Of a stretch of DNA of 64,000 bases, positions 53,065 through 61,869 are shown one piece after another. A program made the position numbers and the translations under genes. The notes under the pieces are model-generated. The model made no database searches and was not told the origin of the DNA. It saw only the letters and a program-made list of their open reading frames with translations. The DNA is from Granulicella mallensis (GTDB lineage Bacteria > Acidobacteriota > Terriglobia > Terriglobales > Acidobacteriaceae): positions 62,001 to 126,000 of the forward strand of contig NZ_JACHIO010000011.1 in the NCBI RefSeq assembly GCF_014203225.1, in the 5' to 3' direction. Within the stretch, counting starts at the first letter, position 1. Every line of letters starts with the position of its first letter.

Positions 53065-54515
53065 GACAACTATTCTTTCTCTTCCTGCTTGCGGCCTCTG
53101 GCCCTGCTTTGGCCCAGGTGAATGGGGCGAATCTGCCGACTGCACCGCGCCCCGTATCTGGTATTTTCTTGCTCTCTGCTTTGAGCCAAGATGCGGGACA
53201 ACAGTCCTCCAGCAGTTCTTCAGTCTCTCAGGGCTCCGGAGTTCCGCAGAAACCATTGCTGGATTCTGGGAGTCCAGCGACTCCAATCACTCGCTCGGAT
53301 GCAGAACGCATTGCGCTCAAAAACAATCCGAGTATTACTGCGAATCAACTGCTGGCGCTGGCGTCAGGACAGGTTACACGCCAGACGCGATCGGCAGGGT
53401 TGCCGCAGATTTACGGTTCCATCACCGCCTCCAAGGCGGAAGATGGAAGCCGAATCGGATCGGGTGCGCTGACGGATTCGCGCCTGTATTCGCACGCAGG
53501 AACAGGAGGAGGTCTTACTCAACTCATCACGGACTTCGGCCGCACCCGAGACCTCGTTGCGACTAACAAACTTCAGCAAAAGGCTCAAGACAGGACGGCG
53601 GTTGCTACAGAGCAGGATGTTCTGATGGCTACCGATGCAGCCTTCTATCGATTACTCAATGCGCAGTCTCTGCTGGATGTCGCCAAGGCAACCGTAGCGG
53701 CCAGAAGCGATGTTCAAAAGCTTACTTCTGCGTTGACCAGGAGCGCCTTGAAAAGCGATCTGGACCTCAATATCGCGTCAGCGGATTTGTCCCAGTCGCA
53801 GTTACTGCAACTGGATACAGAGAATGCCGTAGCGTCTGCGAGTGCTGCCCTGGCGGCTCTTTTGGCGGCGCCGCCGGATACGGTGTATCAGGCAGTCGAA
53901 GATTCGAATGCGGCTCCTCCTCCGCCTCCAGGGACGGATAGCTCCGCAGCCTTGAATGCCGACGCACAGATGCAACGCCCGGATCTGCAGGCGCTCCGGC
54001 TGAATGCGCAGGCCTACCAGAAGTACGCGCGCGCTCAACAATTGCAGCACCTGCCGACTATCTCAGCCTTAGCTGTGGGAGGGATAACACCTGCAGCTCC
54101 TGATGGTGTTTTTGTGCCGCATTGGTATGCTGCGGGCGGAGTCAACTTATCCTTGCCGCTCTTCACTGGTTTTCGCATCGACGCGCAGGCAGAAGAGGCT
54201 CGGCTTCGGCAACGAGCTACAGAGAAGCAGGCGCAGGAGCTTTCCGACACGATCGCTCGTGATGTGCGCATTGGAGTCCTGAATGCGCAAACAGCGTTCA
54301 GGCGCATTGGTGTGGCTGACCAGTTTCGTAACCAAACGGCGCAGGCGTTTGCTCTTGCCCAGACTCGGTATAAGCTCGGGCTGAGTTCTATCGTCGAACT
54401 TAGCCAGGCGCAGTTACAGAGCACACAGGCCGCCGTCGCAGCGGTCAATGCACGATATGACTATCTGCTCGCGTTGCGGTCTCTCGACTACGCCGGGGGG
54501 CAGCTTGCACCTTGA
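53061..54515 (+). CDS. TolC-family outer-membrane channel of the RND system
   Basis: 484 residues, GTG start overlapping the pump stop codon (GTGA). Signal peptide about 1-18 (LFFLFLLAASGPALA). After a Ser/Gln-rich spacer (QQSSSSSSVSQGS), OEP repeats follow: SDAERIALKNNPSITANQLLALA, DAAFYRLLNAQSLLDVAKATVAAR, GGVNLSLPLFTGFRIDAQAEEARLRQRA and RYKLGLSSIVELSQAQLQSTQAAVAAVNARYDYL. It should form the outer-membrane duct for the adaptor and pump encoded upstream. A hairpin terminator follows 6 bp after the stop. Confidence 0.92.
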   Translation: MRQLFFLFLLAASGPALAQVNGANLPTAPRPVSGIFLLSALSQDAGQQSSSSSSVSQGSGVPQKPLLDSGSPATPITRSDAERIALKNNPSITANQLLALASGQVTRQTRSAGLPQIYGSITASKAEDGSRIGSGALTDSRLYSHAGTGGGLTQLITDFGRTRDLVATNKLQQKAQDRTAVATEQDVLMATDAAFYRLLNAQSLLDVAKATVAARSDVQKLTSALTRSALKSDLDLNIASADLSQSQLLQLDTENAVASASAALAALLAAPPDTVYQAVEDSNAAPPPPPGTDSSAALNADAQMQRPDLQALRLNAQAYQKYARAQQLQHLPTISALAVGGITPAAPDGVFVPHWYAAGGVNLSLPLFTGFRIDAQAEEARLRQRATEKQAQELSDTIARDVRIGVLNAQTAFRRIGVADQFRNQTAQAFALAQTRYKLGLSSIVELSQAQLQSTQAAVAAVNARYDYLLALRSLDYAGGQLAP

Positions 54516-54521
54516 TCGATT

Positions 54522-54549
54522 CGGGCTGTCAGGCAGAGCCTGCAGCCCG
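54522..54549 (+). terminator. Terminator of the RND operon
   Basis: CGGGCTG (54522-54528) with CAGCCCG (54543-54549), extended by CAGGC/GCCTG around an AGA loop with one bulge. The stem is strong but there is no long T run. Confidence 0.65.
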
Positions 54550-54604
54550 CCAATTTGACAAACCCCTAGCACCTGGCGTACTTTGCAGTGTAAAGTGACT
54601 TCCT

Positions 54605-55219
54605 ATGGATGATCTTGACAAGGCGCTTGGCGACATCAGCAGCATCCGCAGGGAGATGGCCCATAGCACGCAGTTTCGTGGCTATGGACCGGCGACTCTG
54701 GCGGCAACGGGGGCTCTAGCGTTTCTGGCTTCCGCAGCGCAGGCGACCTGGCTGCCTGAGCCTGCGAGTCATATGCCGGCTTATCTGGGGCTCTGGATAG
54801 CGACCGCCGTACTGGGCTCTACTTTGACGGGCACGCAGATGTATCGGCGCTCTCGCCGCATGCATTCGGGCCTGTCGGATGAGATGATCCAGATGGCAGT
54901 TGAGCAGTTTCTGCCGGCCGTTGGCGCAGGTGCGCTCATGACCCTGGCGCTGTTTCTCTATGCTCCCTCGGTTTTGTGGATGCTTCCGGGCCTTTGGCAG
55001 GTGATCTTTAGCCTGGGTGTTTTCTCTTCCTGCCGCTTTCTCCCACGACCGATGATTGCGACGGGCGCGTGGTATCTGCTGGCGGGGTTGGTCTGCATCT
55101 CTTTAGGAGATAGCCGTGCACTTGCCCCGTGGACGATGGGTGTTGGCTATGGGGTAGGGCAGTTGCTTGCAGCCTGCATTCTGTTTGTTACGGCTCGGGA
55201 GGGTGGCGATGAAATCTAA
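54605..55219 (+). CDS. Four- to six-span membrane protein, first gene of the UppS/radical-SAM operon
   Basis: 204 residues. A soluble N-terminal segment (MDDLDKALGDISSIRREMAHSTQFRGYGP) precedes several membrane helices: ATLAATGALAFLASAAQATW, AYLGLWIATAVLGSTLTGTQM, FLPAVGAGALMTLALFLYAP, LWMLPGLWQVIFSLGVFSSC, IATGAWYLLAGLVCISLGDS and GYGVGQLLAACILFV. I do not recognise a named family; similar proteins occur paired with small winged-helix regulators. It overlaps the regulator gene by 11 bp, so the two are translationally coupled and the protein may be the regulator's signal input or its target (inference). Confidence 0.75.
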   Translation: MDDLDKALGDISSIRREMAHSTQFRGYGPATLAATGALAFLASAAQATWLPEPASHMPAYLGLWIATAVLGSTLTGTQMYRRSRRMHSGLSDEMIQMAVEQFLPAVGAGALMTLALFLYAPSVLWMLPGLWQVIFSLGVFSSCRFLPRPMIATGAWYLLAGLVCISLGDSRALAPWTMGVGYGVGQLLAACILFVTAREGGDEI

Positions 55220-55598
55220 GACGGCTGCGAGCGAAGGACGATTTGCGTATGAAGGGTTGGATCGAGTGATCCATGAGCGCGCTCGTCTGAGCGTCCTTAC
55301 TTCCCTGATTACGAATCCGAAAGGGCTGGTCTTTAACAAGCTGAAAGAGCTATGTTCGCTGACAGATGGGAACCTGAGCCGTCATCTGAAGGTGTTGGAG
55401 ACAGAAAAGATGGTTGAGATTGTGAAAGGGTACGATCACAACCGGCCGCAGACGATATGCCGCATTACTCCTTCCGGACGGAAACGCTACCTGGAGTATC
55501 TGGCGACGCTTGAGCAGGTGGTGAAGGACGCCGCTAAGGGAAGCAAAGACGAGCCTGCGCCCGTCGCACTACGTGGTCTTACAACATCACGGGCCTAA
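55209..55598 (+). CDS. Winged-helix transcriptional regulator (MarR/ArsR-like)
   Basis: 129 residues from ATG 55209 (MKSKTAASEGRFAYEGLDRV), chosen because GGAGGGTGGCG stands immediately upstream; an earlier in-frame codon is less suitable. The winged helix covers about 15-100: VIHERARLSVLTSLITNPKGLVFNKLKELCSLTDGNLSRHLKVLETEKMVEIVKG, then the wing RPQTICRITPSGRKRYLEYL. This is the stand-alone DNA-binding type (HTH_27-like). It overlaps the upstream membrane-protein gene and precedes uppS by 25 bp, so it probably controls the whole operon. Confidence 0.88.
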   Translation: MKSKTAASEGRFAYEGLDRVIHERARLSVLTSLITNPKGLVFNKLKELCSLTDGNLSRHLKVLETEKMVEIVKGYDHNRPQTICRITPSGRKRYLEYLATLEQVVKDAAKGSKDEPAPVALRGLTTSRA

Positions 55599-55623
55599 GC
55601 CCCTTTTTTTCGGAGGTTACTTT

Positions 55624-56418
55624 ATGATGCAAAGTTCTCTGTTTGCGATTAAAAGCTTTGCGGTGCAAAGCGATCCCTGTGCGGGTCTGCATGTGGCCAT
55701 CATTATGGACGGCAATGGACGTTGGGCTACGCAACGCGGCTTGCCTCGTATTGCCGGCCATCGTGCCGGTGGTGCTGCTGCACGGCGGGTGGTCGAGCAC
55801 GCCCTGGAGATGGGGATTCGGTGTCTGACGCTGTATGCGTTCTCCTCGGACAATTGGAGGCGACCAGTTCTGGAGGTACACAGGATCTTCTGGTTATTGC
55901 GTGCCTTTCTGCGCCTGGAGCGGGAGCGATTGAGGAAGCGCGGTGTACGGCTTCAGGCGATAGGGCGGCGCGATCGACTGCCCAAAGTCTTACTGAGCGA
56001 GATCCACGAAGCCGAAGAGGCAACGGCTGGAGGCAGATGTCTCAACGTGCGGGTTGCCCTGGATTACTCCTCTCGGGACGCCATTACACGTGCTGCCATG
56101 CGCGCTTCTTCTAAGGTTTGCGATTCTTCAGAACTCTCGGCGGAGATGCTGGGGCAGATGCTCGCGGAGGAACTGAAGGCAGGGAACGGTGATGTGGATC
56201 TGCTGATTCGTACGGGTGGAGAGAAGCGTCTCTCGGATTTTCTGTTGTGGGAGTCTGCTTACGCCGAGCTGCTGTTTACCGATCGCATGTGGCCAGACTT
56301 CGATGCTGCCGATCTGGAAGCTGCGCTTGAAGAATTCAGGCACAGGGAACGACGCTTCGGCGGGATACCAGAGGCATCCGCGCAATTTGCGGAGCAGTTA
56401 GCTGGAGGTGCGGAATGA
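55624..56418 (+). CDS. uppS: Undecaprenyl diphosphate synthase-like cis-prenyltransferase
   Basis: 264 residues from ATG 55624, with GGAGGTTAC upstream. Cis-prenyltransferases add isopentenyl units to farnesyl diphosphate in cis geometry to make the C55 lipid carrier of cell-wall synthesis. All motifs are present: HVAIIMDGNGRWA with Asp29, AGHRAGGAAARRVVEHA, LTLYAFSSDNWRRP and DLLIRTGGEKRLSDFLLWESAYAELLFTDRMWPDF. It is not next to cdsA, dxr or frr as housekeeping uppS usually is, so it is probably a second, specialised copy (inference). Its stop overlaps the radical SAM gene by 4 bp. Confidence 0.9.
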   Translation: MMQSSLFAIKSFAVQSDPCAGLHVAIIMDGNGRWATQRGLPRIAGHRAGGAAARRVVEHALEMGIRCLTLYAFSSDNWRRPVLEVHRIFWLLRAFLRLERERLRKRGVRLQAIGRRDRLPKVLLSEIHEAEEATAGGRCLNVRVALDYSSRDAITRAAMRASSKVCDSSELSAEMLGQMLAEELKAGNGDVDLLIRTGGEKRLSDFLLWESAYAELLFTDRMWPDFDAADLEAALEEFRHRERRFGGIPEASAQFAEQLAGGAE

Positions 56419-57872
56419 TTGCCCCAGGCTCGCGTCCATTGAAGGTGAAGTTCATTCTGCCAGCATTGAAGGAGGCGTCCGACCCTCAATGGCGTCCAAT
56501 CAAGTACTCTCTGTTTCCGCCGCTGGGACTCGCCACGTTGGCCGCGTATCTGACTCCTGAGGACCATGCGGTCATCTCAGATGAACACGTGGAGCCGCTC
56601 CAACTCGACGATGCGCCTGATCTGGTTGTGATCCAGGTGTACATCACCAATGCCTATCGAGCGTACAGGATTGCAGATCTCTATCGTAGCCGGGGTGCGT
56701 TTGTCTGTCTGGGTGGACTGCATGTCACGGCGCTTCCTGAAGAGGCAGCTGCTCATGCGGACTGCATTTTTCTCGGGCCGGGAGAGCAGACTTTTCCGAA
56801 CTTCCTGAAGGACTTCCGTGCAGGGCGGCCAGAGCGAATATATACCTCGACCACAGGCCGTACGCTGGACCGCGTTCCTCCGATTCGCCGCAATCTCATT
56901 CGTCGTGCGTCGTACCTGGTCCCAAACTCCATCGTGGTGACGCGAGGTTGTCCTCAGCATTGCGACTTCTGCTACAAGGACGCATTCTTCCAGGGAGGCA
57001 AAGGTTTCTACACGCAACGAGTGGATGACGCTCTGGCAGAGATCGAACGTCTGCCTGGACGGCATCTCTACTTTCTTGACGATCACCTGCTGGGCGACAG
57101 GCGGTTTTCGGAGGCTCTATTCGAGGGGATGAAGGGAATGAGACGGCTCTTCCAGGGCGCGGCCACAGTCGACTCCATTCTGCGGGGTAACTTGATTGAA
57201 CATGCCGCAGAGGCGGGACTGCGCAGCCTCTTCGTCGGATTTGAGACGCTTACTCCAGACAATCTGAGGCGAAGTAACAAGCGGCAAAATCTGGGCCGCG
57301 ACTACAAAGCCGTTGCGGACCGGCTACACTCGCTCGGCATCATGATCAATGGAAGCTTCGTTTTTGGCATGGATGACGATGGAGAAGATGTCTTCCGGCG
57401 GACGGTGGACTGGGCCGTCGAGCAGGGAATTACGACTGCAACGTTTCATATCCAGACGCCTTATCCTGGAACGCAACTGCATGCGAGGATGGAGCGCGAA
57501 GGCCGCATGCTGACACGAGATTGGAGCCTTTACGATACGAGGCACGTCGTCTATCAGCCCACCAGGCTAAGGCCGGAGGCACTGAAGGACGGATACGATT
57601 GGGCGTATCGAGAGTTTTACCGATGGGGATCGATTGGGCGTGCTGCACTGCATCACGGCACGCTGAAGCATCAGGCGAAACATTTCTTCTACGCTTCAGG
57701 ATGGAAGAAGTTCGAGCCTGTGTGGGATCTGCTGATTCGGGCACGGCAACTGGCTCGGGTTACACCGCTGCTCGAAGCGGTGCTGTCACGAGTGACGAAA
57801 AAAAAACCTCAACAGACGAGACCGGCAGAGACTCAACTCCTGCCGGTGATTCAACCGGAGACGATGGTATGA
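56415..57872 (+). CDS. B12-binding-domain radical SAM enzyme
   Basis: 485 residues. N-terminal cobalamin-binding-like Rossmann domain (about 10-140: PPLGLATLAAYLTPEDHAVISDEHVEPL, LVVIQVYITNAYRAYRIADLYRSRGAFVCLGGLHVTALPEEAAAHADCIFLGPGEQTFPNFL), then the radical SAM core with the cluster motif Cys179-x3-Cys183-x2-Cys186 in TRGCPQHCDFCY, then an alpha-rich C-terminal part (about 360-485). Enzymes of this class methylate or couple unactivated carbons, often in lipids or antibiotics. It overlaps uppS by 4 bp and the next membrane-protein gene by 4 bp. The substrate may be a polyprenyl or membrane lipid (inference). Confidence 0.9.
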   Translation: MIAPGSRPLKVKFILPALKEASDPQWRPIKYSLFPPLGLATLAAYLTPEDHAVISDEHVEPLQLDDAPDLVVIQVYITNAYRAYRIADLYRSRGAFVCLGGLHVTALPEEAAAHADCIFLGPGEQTFPNFLKDFRAGRPERIYTSTTGRTLDRVPPIRRNLIRRASYLVPNSIVVTRGCPQHCDFCYKDAFFQGGKGFYTQRVDDALAEIERLPGRHLYFLDDHLLGDRRFSEALFEGMKGMRRLFQGAATVDSILRGNLIEHAAEAGLRSLFVGFETLTPDNLRRSNKRQNLGRDYKAVADRLHSLGIMINGSFVFGMDDDGEDVFRRTVDWAVEQGITTATFHIQTPYPGTQLHARMEREGRMLTRDWSLYDTRHVVYQPTRLRPEALKDGYDWAYREFYRWGSIGRAALHHGTLKHQAKHFFYASGWKKFEPVWDLLIRARQLARVTPLLEAVLSRVTKKKPQQTRPAETQLLPVIQPETMV

Positions 57873-58402
57873 AGAATGCAGTTCCATACAGAGAGGCTGC
57901 TGGAGAGGGAGAGCAGCCCATGCTGTCGCATCAGCATCTCCGCGAGATTCGTTTCTGGCTGGGCCTCTTTATCGCAGGGCTGGTGCTCAGCGGAGTCACT
58001 GCTTTTCCGCTGCAGACTGAACTGACCTGGGCGGTGTCTCTGCTGGAAACCTCACCTGTACGGCCTATCGCTGAAGCCACCTCTTTGCTGCTGTGGATCG
58101 CACACGTGCAGGCGGCGCTCTCCGACACGAATGCACATTACCCTTTCCTCGCGTACGGAACGGACTGGTTGGCCTTTGCTCACCTCGTGCTCGCTGTCTT
58201 GTTCTTCGGCCCGTATCGCGATCCCCTCCGTAACAGGTGGGTCATCACGTTTGGCTTGATCGCCTGTGGAGGAGTTATTCCGCTTGCTCTCATCGCGGGA
58301 CATATTCGCGGCATTCCGATTCCGTGGCAGCTCATCGATTGCAGTTTTGGAATCTTCGGGGCTATTCCTCTGTTACGGTGCCGGTGGCTTATCTCGCGGT
58401 AA
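57869..58402 (+). CDS. Four-span membrane protein, last gene of the UppS/radical-SAM operon
   Basis: 177 residues, ATG overlapping the radical SAM stop (ATGA). After a polar N-terminus come four helices: IRFWLGLFIAGLVLSGVTAF, EATSLLLWIAHVQAALS, DWLAFAHLVLAVLFFGPYR and WVITFGLIACGGVIPLALIAG. No named family is recognised; the run WLGLFIAGLVLSGVTAFPLQTEL is distinctive. Strict coupling to the radical SAM enzyme suggests a role in presenting or moving its lipid substrate (inference). Confidence 0.8.
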   Translation: MKNAVPYREAAGEGEQPMLSHQHLREIRFWLGLFIAGLVLSGVTAFPLQTELTWAVSLLETSPVRPIAEATSLLLWIAHVQAALSDTNAHYPFLAYGTDWLAFAHLVLAVLFFGPYRDPLRNRWVITFGLIACGGVIPLALIAGHIRGIPIPWQLIDCSFGIFGAIPLLRCRWLISR

Positions 58403-58540
58403 ACCTCGGCGGCATGAACGGTCTCCTACGGACTGTTTTCAGGTCCGCGTATAGAGTCGAGGATTTGAGCTATGAAGCCACTCGCTATTAAGAAGAACAA
58501 CATTACGTGCCGTATATGAGTGGGGTGTGAGGATCTGTGG

Positions 58541-58581
58541 CTGCCCACTCATGCGCAAAGAACGCGCATGAATGGGGCACC
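58541..58581. terminator. Hairpin between convergent operons
   Basis: TGCCC-ACTCATGCGC and GCGCATGAATGGGGCA form an imperfect stem in the 224-bp gap between the membrane-protein gene (plus) and the esterase gene (minus), where a two-way terminator is expected. The rest of that gap shows nothing else. Confidence 0.55.
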
Positions 58582-58626
58582 CGGCTAATCTGCACTGCCG
58601 CTCTGTGAGGATGCAAAGCTGGACTT

Positions 58627-59571
58627 CTACTCTGGAATGATTCCGATCGTCGTTAGCCACGTCTCCACCAACTCGGGCCATTTCGTCGCCGGAAGCTTGG
58701 TGCGGCGCAGGCCGAAGGCGTGTCCTCCCTGTGCGTAGAGATGCATCTCTACGGGAACTCCTACCTTTTTCAGTCCAGCGTAGTAACTCAGTGCTTGTTG
58801 TACTCCGTCCACGTTATCGTCTTCATTCTGCAGAATGAATGTCGGCGGAGTCCGAAGCGTGATATGTCTACTGATATCCGGGTTCAACCTGAAACTATTT
58901 TCGTCAAGGGCCAGATGTCCCGGATAGATTGCCACCGCAAAGTCCGGGCGGCAGCTTTCCTTGTCGGCTGCATCGACTGCCGGGTACAAACGATGGTCAA
59001 AGTGCACACTCGTCGCTGCTACCAAGTGTCCTCCCGCAGAAAACCCAAGCACTCCGATCTTGTGCGGGTCGATGTGCCACTCGGCGGCGTGAAAGCGCAC
59101 CAGCCCCAAGGCTCTCTGGGAATCTTCCAAAGCTTCTGGTGACGCCGGATAGGCCCCCGATTTAGGTAGTTTCTCCTCACCTGGCACTCGGTACTTCAAC
59201 AGCACACACGTAATCCCTTTGGCGGTGAGCCAATCACATACCTCGGTGCCTTCAAGATCGATGGCAAGGATTTGATAGCCTCCGCCGGGAAACACCACGA
59301 CGGCAGCTCCTGTGTTCTGTCCCTTCGGAGCATAGACCGTCATTGTCGGCCGCGAGACATTGTTGATGTAGGTCCACGATCGGCCGCCGACCAGCGATGT
59401 GCTTCCGGTGTTCTTAACGGTTTCGGGACCGGTGTAAGATCGCGCATCGGGCACTGCTCCCGGCCAGATCGGCAATTGTTTATGTCTCGGCGATGGCTGC
59501 CAGGCAGACGTCTGTGCGTGAAGGCCGCTCAATCCAGACACAACACAAAGAACAAAGGTTAGAAGTTTCAT
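58627..59571 (-). CDS. Secreted alpha/beta-hydrolase, acetyl-xylan esterase-like
   Basis: 314 residues with a signal peptide (about 1-19, MKLLTFVLCVVSGLSGLHA). Core motifs: oxyanion loop VVVFPGGGYQILAIDLEG, nucleophile Ser178 in GVLGFSAGGH, acid Asp251 in LQNEDDNVDG, His284 in AQGGHAFGLRR. This is the BD-FAE/endo-xylanase-like esterase group common in plant-polymer degraders, removing acetyl or other ester groups from xylan (established for the group). It fits with the GH43 gene elsewhere in the window. Single gene. Confidence 0.88.
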   Translation of the reverse strand: MKLLTFVLCVVSGLSGLHAQTSAWQPSPRHKQLPIWPGAVPDARSYTGPETVKNTGSTSLVGGRSWTYINNVSRPTMTVYAPKGQNTGAAVVVFPGGGYQILAIDLEGTEVCDWLTAKGITCVLLKYRVPGEEKLPKSGAYPASPEALEDSQRALGLVRFHAAEWHIDPHKIGVLGFSAGGHLVAATSVHFDHRLYPAVDAADKESCRPDFAVAIYPGHLALDENSFRLNPDISRHITLRTPPTFILQNEDDNVDGVQQALSYYAGLKKVGVPVEMHLYAQGGHAFGLRRTKLPATKWPELVETWLTTIGIIPE

Positions 59572-59860
59572 CGCAATCTCCAGGGCTGGTGCAAGGCCAG
59601 TTCTACCTGCCTCAGAGGCGTGGAGGGTTGTGTATAAGCGAGTAGTCCGCAGCCGGAATCGAATCGATTAATAGCGTTCGCTGGCTTCTCGCCAGCCATC
59701 GATCAAGGATGACTGCATGCTTTTCAGGATCGTCTTAGCTGGAAATGGGCCTGCTAACCTGCAATTGCCGCTTGGACGGTAGTTGGGTATCGCTCATATG
59801 TGGAATCCTGGTTTCCATTAGGATGTTAGAAGCTTGATAACCTGCTGTTGCCGATAAACC

Positions 59861-61831
59861 ATGAATAAAGCCAGCCTTACTTCCCGAGCGAACGAACTGA
59901 TTACCGGGCTTAGCGAGATGGCTGCTCTCATTCGTGTGCACAATTGGTCGAAGACGCCGCTTGGTCCAATTGAAGGATGGTCCGAGACCCTACTCGCAAC
60001 CGTCAACCTCATGCTGCATTCGCCGTTTCCGACGATCCTCTCCTGGGGTCCAGAGATGGTGTTCCTCTACAACGACGCAGCCATTTCTACCCTGACCACG
60101 AAGCACCCGAACGCTCTTGGCGGTCTTTATCGAGACGTCTTTCATGAAGCCTGGGAGCTGGTGAGCGCTGATCTGGAAGACTGTTTCTACCGGGGCAAGA
60201 CAGCGGTGCGGGATAACATGTTCATTCCCATCCTCTTCAACGGGGTCATCGAGGACCACTTTTGGAGCTATTCTCTGATTCCTGTTTATGAGAACGGCAG
60301 GATTGGAGGTGTCTATGATGCCTTCCGCAATATGACTGAGGTCGTGGTGGGAGCCCGGAGACTTCGCGAAAGCGAGGCGAGACTGAAGCTGGCGACCGAG
60401 GTCGCGGAGCTGGGAGTCTTTGTCTGGGACACGGTGGAAGATCTCGGAAGCTGGGAAAACGACCGCATGTACGAGATCTTCGGGCGTACTCGCGAAGATG
60501 GTCCGGTCAGCGGCGACACTTTCATGAACGAGATCGTGCATCCGGACTATCGAAGCGCCTTTCGGCAGGCCATGGACGCTACGCTGCAAGAAGGCGAGCC
60601 GTTCCACTTCAAAGGTCCGATGTATCTCGCGGATAAAAGCCTCCGATGGATTGAAGTGAATGGCAATCTTCAACCGTCAACGGATGGCGCTATAGGCAAA
60701 ATCCTAGGGACGATGCGGGACATTACGGAGATGCAAAAGGTAGAGGAGGAGGTGCTGGCTGGCGCCGCGCGCCTCGGCGAACTCGCTGCGATTGTTGCGT
60801 CCTCGGATGATGTGATTTTGAGCAAGAATCTGAACGGCATCATCACGAGTTGGAACGATGCGGCAGTGCGGGTCTTCGGTTACTCCGCGGATGAGATTGT
60901 CGGCACTTCGATTCTCAAGCTGATTCCTGAGGAGCTTTACTCCGACGAGAAGACCATCATCGAACACATTCGCGCTGGACGACGTGTCGAACACTTCGAG
61001 ACGGTTCGGGTAACAAAGGACGGCAGGACAATCGAGGTATCGCTCACGGTTTCCCCGATCAAGGATAAAACGGGCCGAGTGATCGGAGCGTCCAAGATCC
61101 TTCGGGACATCTCAAGCCGCAAGCGGATCGAACAATCTTTGCTACAAGCTGAGAAGATTGCGGCGACAGGCCGCATGGCGGCGACGATCGCTCATGAGAT
61201 TAATAATCCGCTTGAAGCGGTGATGAATCTGCTCTATCTGCTGCGGCCGAAGATCACGGATGACGATGGACGCGGTTATCTGGCAACGGCGGAAGACGAG
61301 CTGGGACGCGTGTCACATATCGCCAAACAAACGCTTGGGTACTATCGCGAGCATGCCGCGGCGAGCCTGGCCTCTCTCAGTGTGATCACAGAACATGCCC
61401 TCACCATCTATGAGCCGCGCTGTGTTATCGCCGGTATTGGCATCAAGAAGTTCCTCGACTCCAAGACCAAGGTTGTGTTTCGCCGGGGTGAGATGATGCA
61501 GGTGATCTCCAACCTGATTGCGAATTCGATCTATGCCATGCCCACGGGAGGAACTCTATCCGTCTCTGTGCACGACGTTACAAGCCCGAACGAAGGCATT
61601 GTTCTGGCCATTGAAGATACGGGTGTAGGTATCACTCCGGATGTTTTACCAAGGGTTTTCGAGGCGTTCTTTACGACGCGGACGACTGTCGGAACAGGAA
61701 TTGGCCTGTTCGTTGCGAAGCAGTTTGTCGAAGGGCATGGGGGACGGATCAGCATCGAGAGCCGTAGTGAACCAGAAGACCATGGCACTACCGTCCGTAT
61801 TTTTCTGCCTCTTCAAACAGCCTATGCATAG
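59861..61831 (+). CDS. Multi-PAS sensor histidine kinase
   Basis: 656 residues, no membrane helix, so a cytosolic sensor. The N-terminal GAF/PAS-like module (about 20-165: NWSKTPLGPIEGWSETLLATVNLMLHSPFPTILSWGPEMVFLYND) is typical of soil-bacterial hybrid kinases. Two further PAS domains follow (about 170-290 and 305-430, the latter VILSKNLNGIITSWNDAAVRVFGYSADEIVGTSI with a PAC motif). The kinase core has AATIAHEINNPLEAVMNLL with His445, N-box VISNLIANSIYAMPTGG, DTGVGITPDVLPRVFEAFFTT and GTGIGLFVAKQ. No receiver domain. No response-regulator gene is adjacent, so it is an orphan kinase. Confidence 0.92.
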   Translation: MNKASLTSRANELITGLSEMAALIRVHNWSKTPLGPIEGWSETLLATVNLMLHSPFPTILSWGPEMVFLYNDAAISTLTTKHPNALGGLYRDVFHEAWELVSADLEDCFYRGKTAVRDNMFIPILFNGVIEDHFWSYSLIPVYENGRIGGVYDAFRNMTEVVVGARRLRESEARLKLATEVAELGVFVWDTVEDLGSWENDRMYEIFGRTREDGPVSGDTFMNEIVHPDYRSAFRQAMDATLQEGEPFHFKGPMYLADKSLRWIEVNGNLQPSTDGAIGKILGTMRDITEMQKVEEEVLAGAARLGELAAIVASSDDVILSKNLNGIITSWNDAAVRVFGYSADEIVGTSILKLIPEELYSDEKTIIEHIRAGRRVEHFETVRVTKDGRTIEVSLTVSPIKDKTGRVIGASKILRDISSRKRIEQSLLQAEKIAATGRMAATIAHEINNPLEAVMNLLYLLRPKITDDDGRGYLATAEDELGRVSHIAKQTLGYYREHAAASLASLSVITEHALTIYEPRCVIAGIGIKKFLDSKTKVVFRRGEMMQVISNLIANSIYAMPTGGTLSVSVHDVTSPNEGIVLAIEDTGVGITPDVLPRVFEAFFTTRTTVGTGIGLFVAKQFVEGHGGRISIESRSEPEDHGTTVRIFLPLQTAYA

Positions 61832-61869
61832 TTGAGTCCGCTCGACAATTTGAAATTTCTTGTCAGTGA

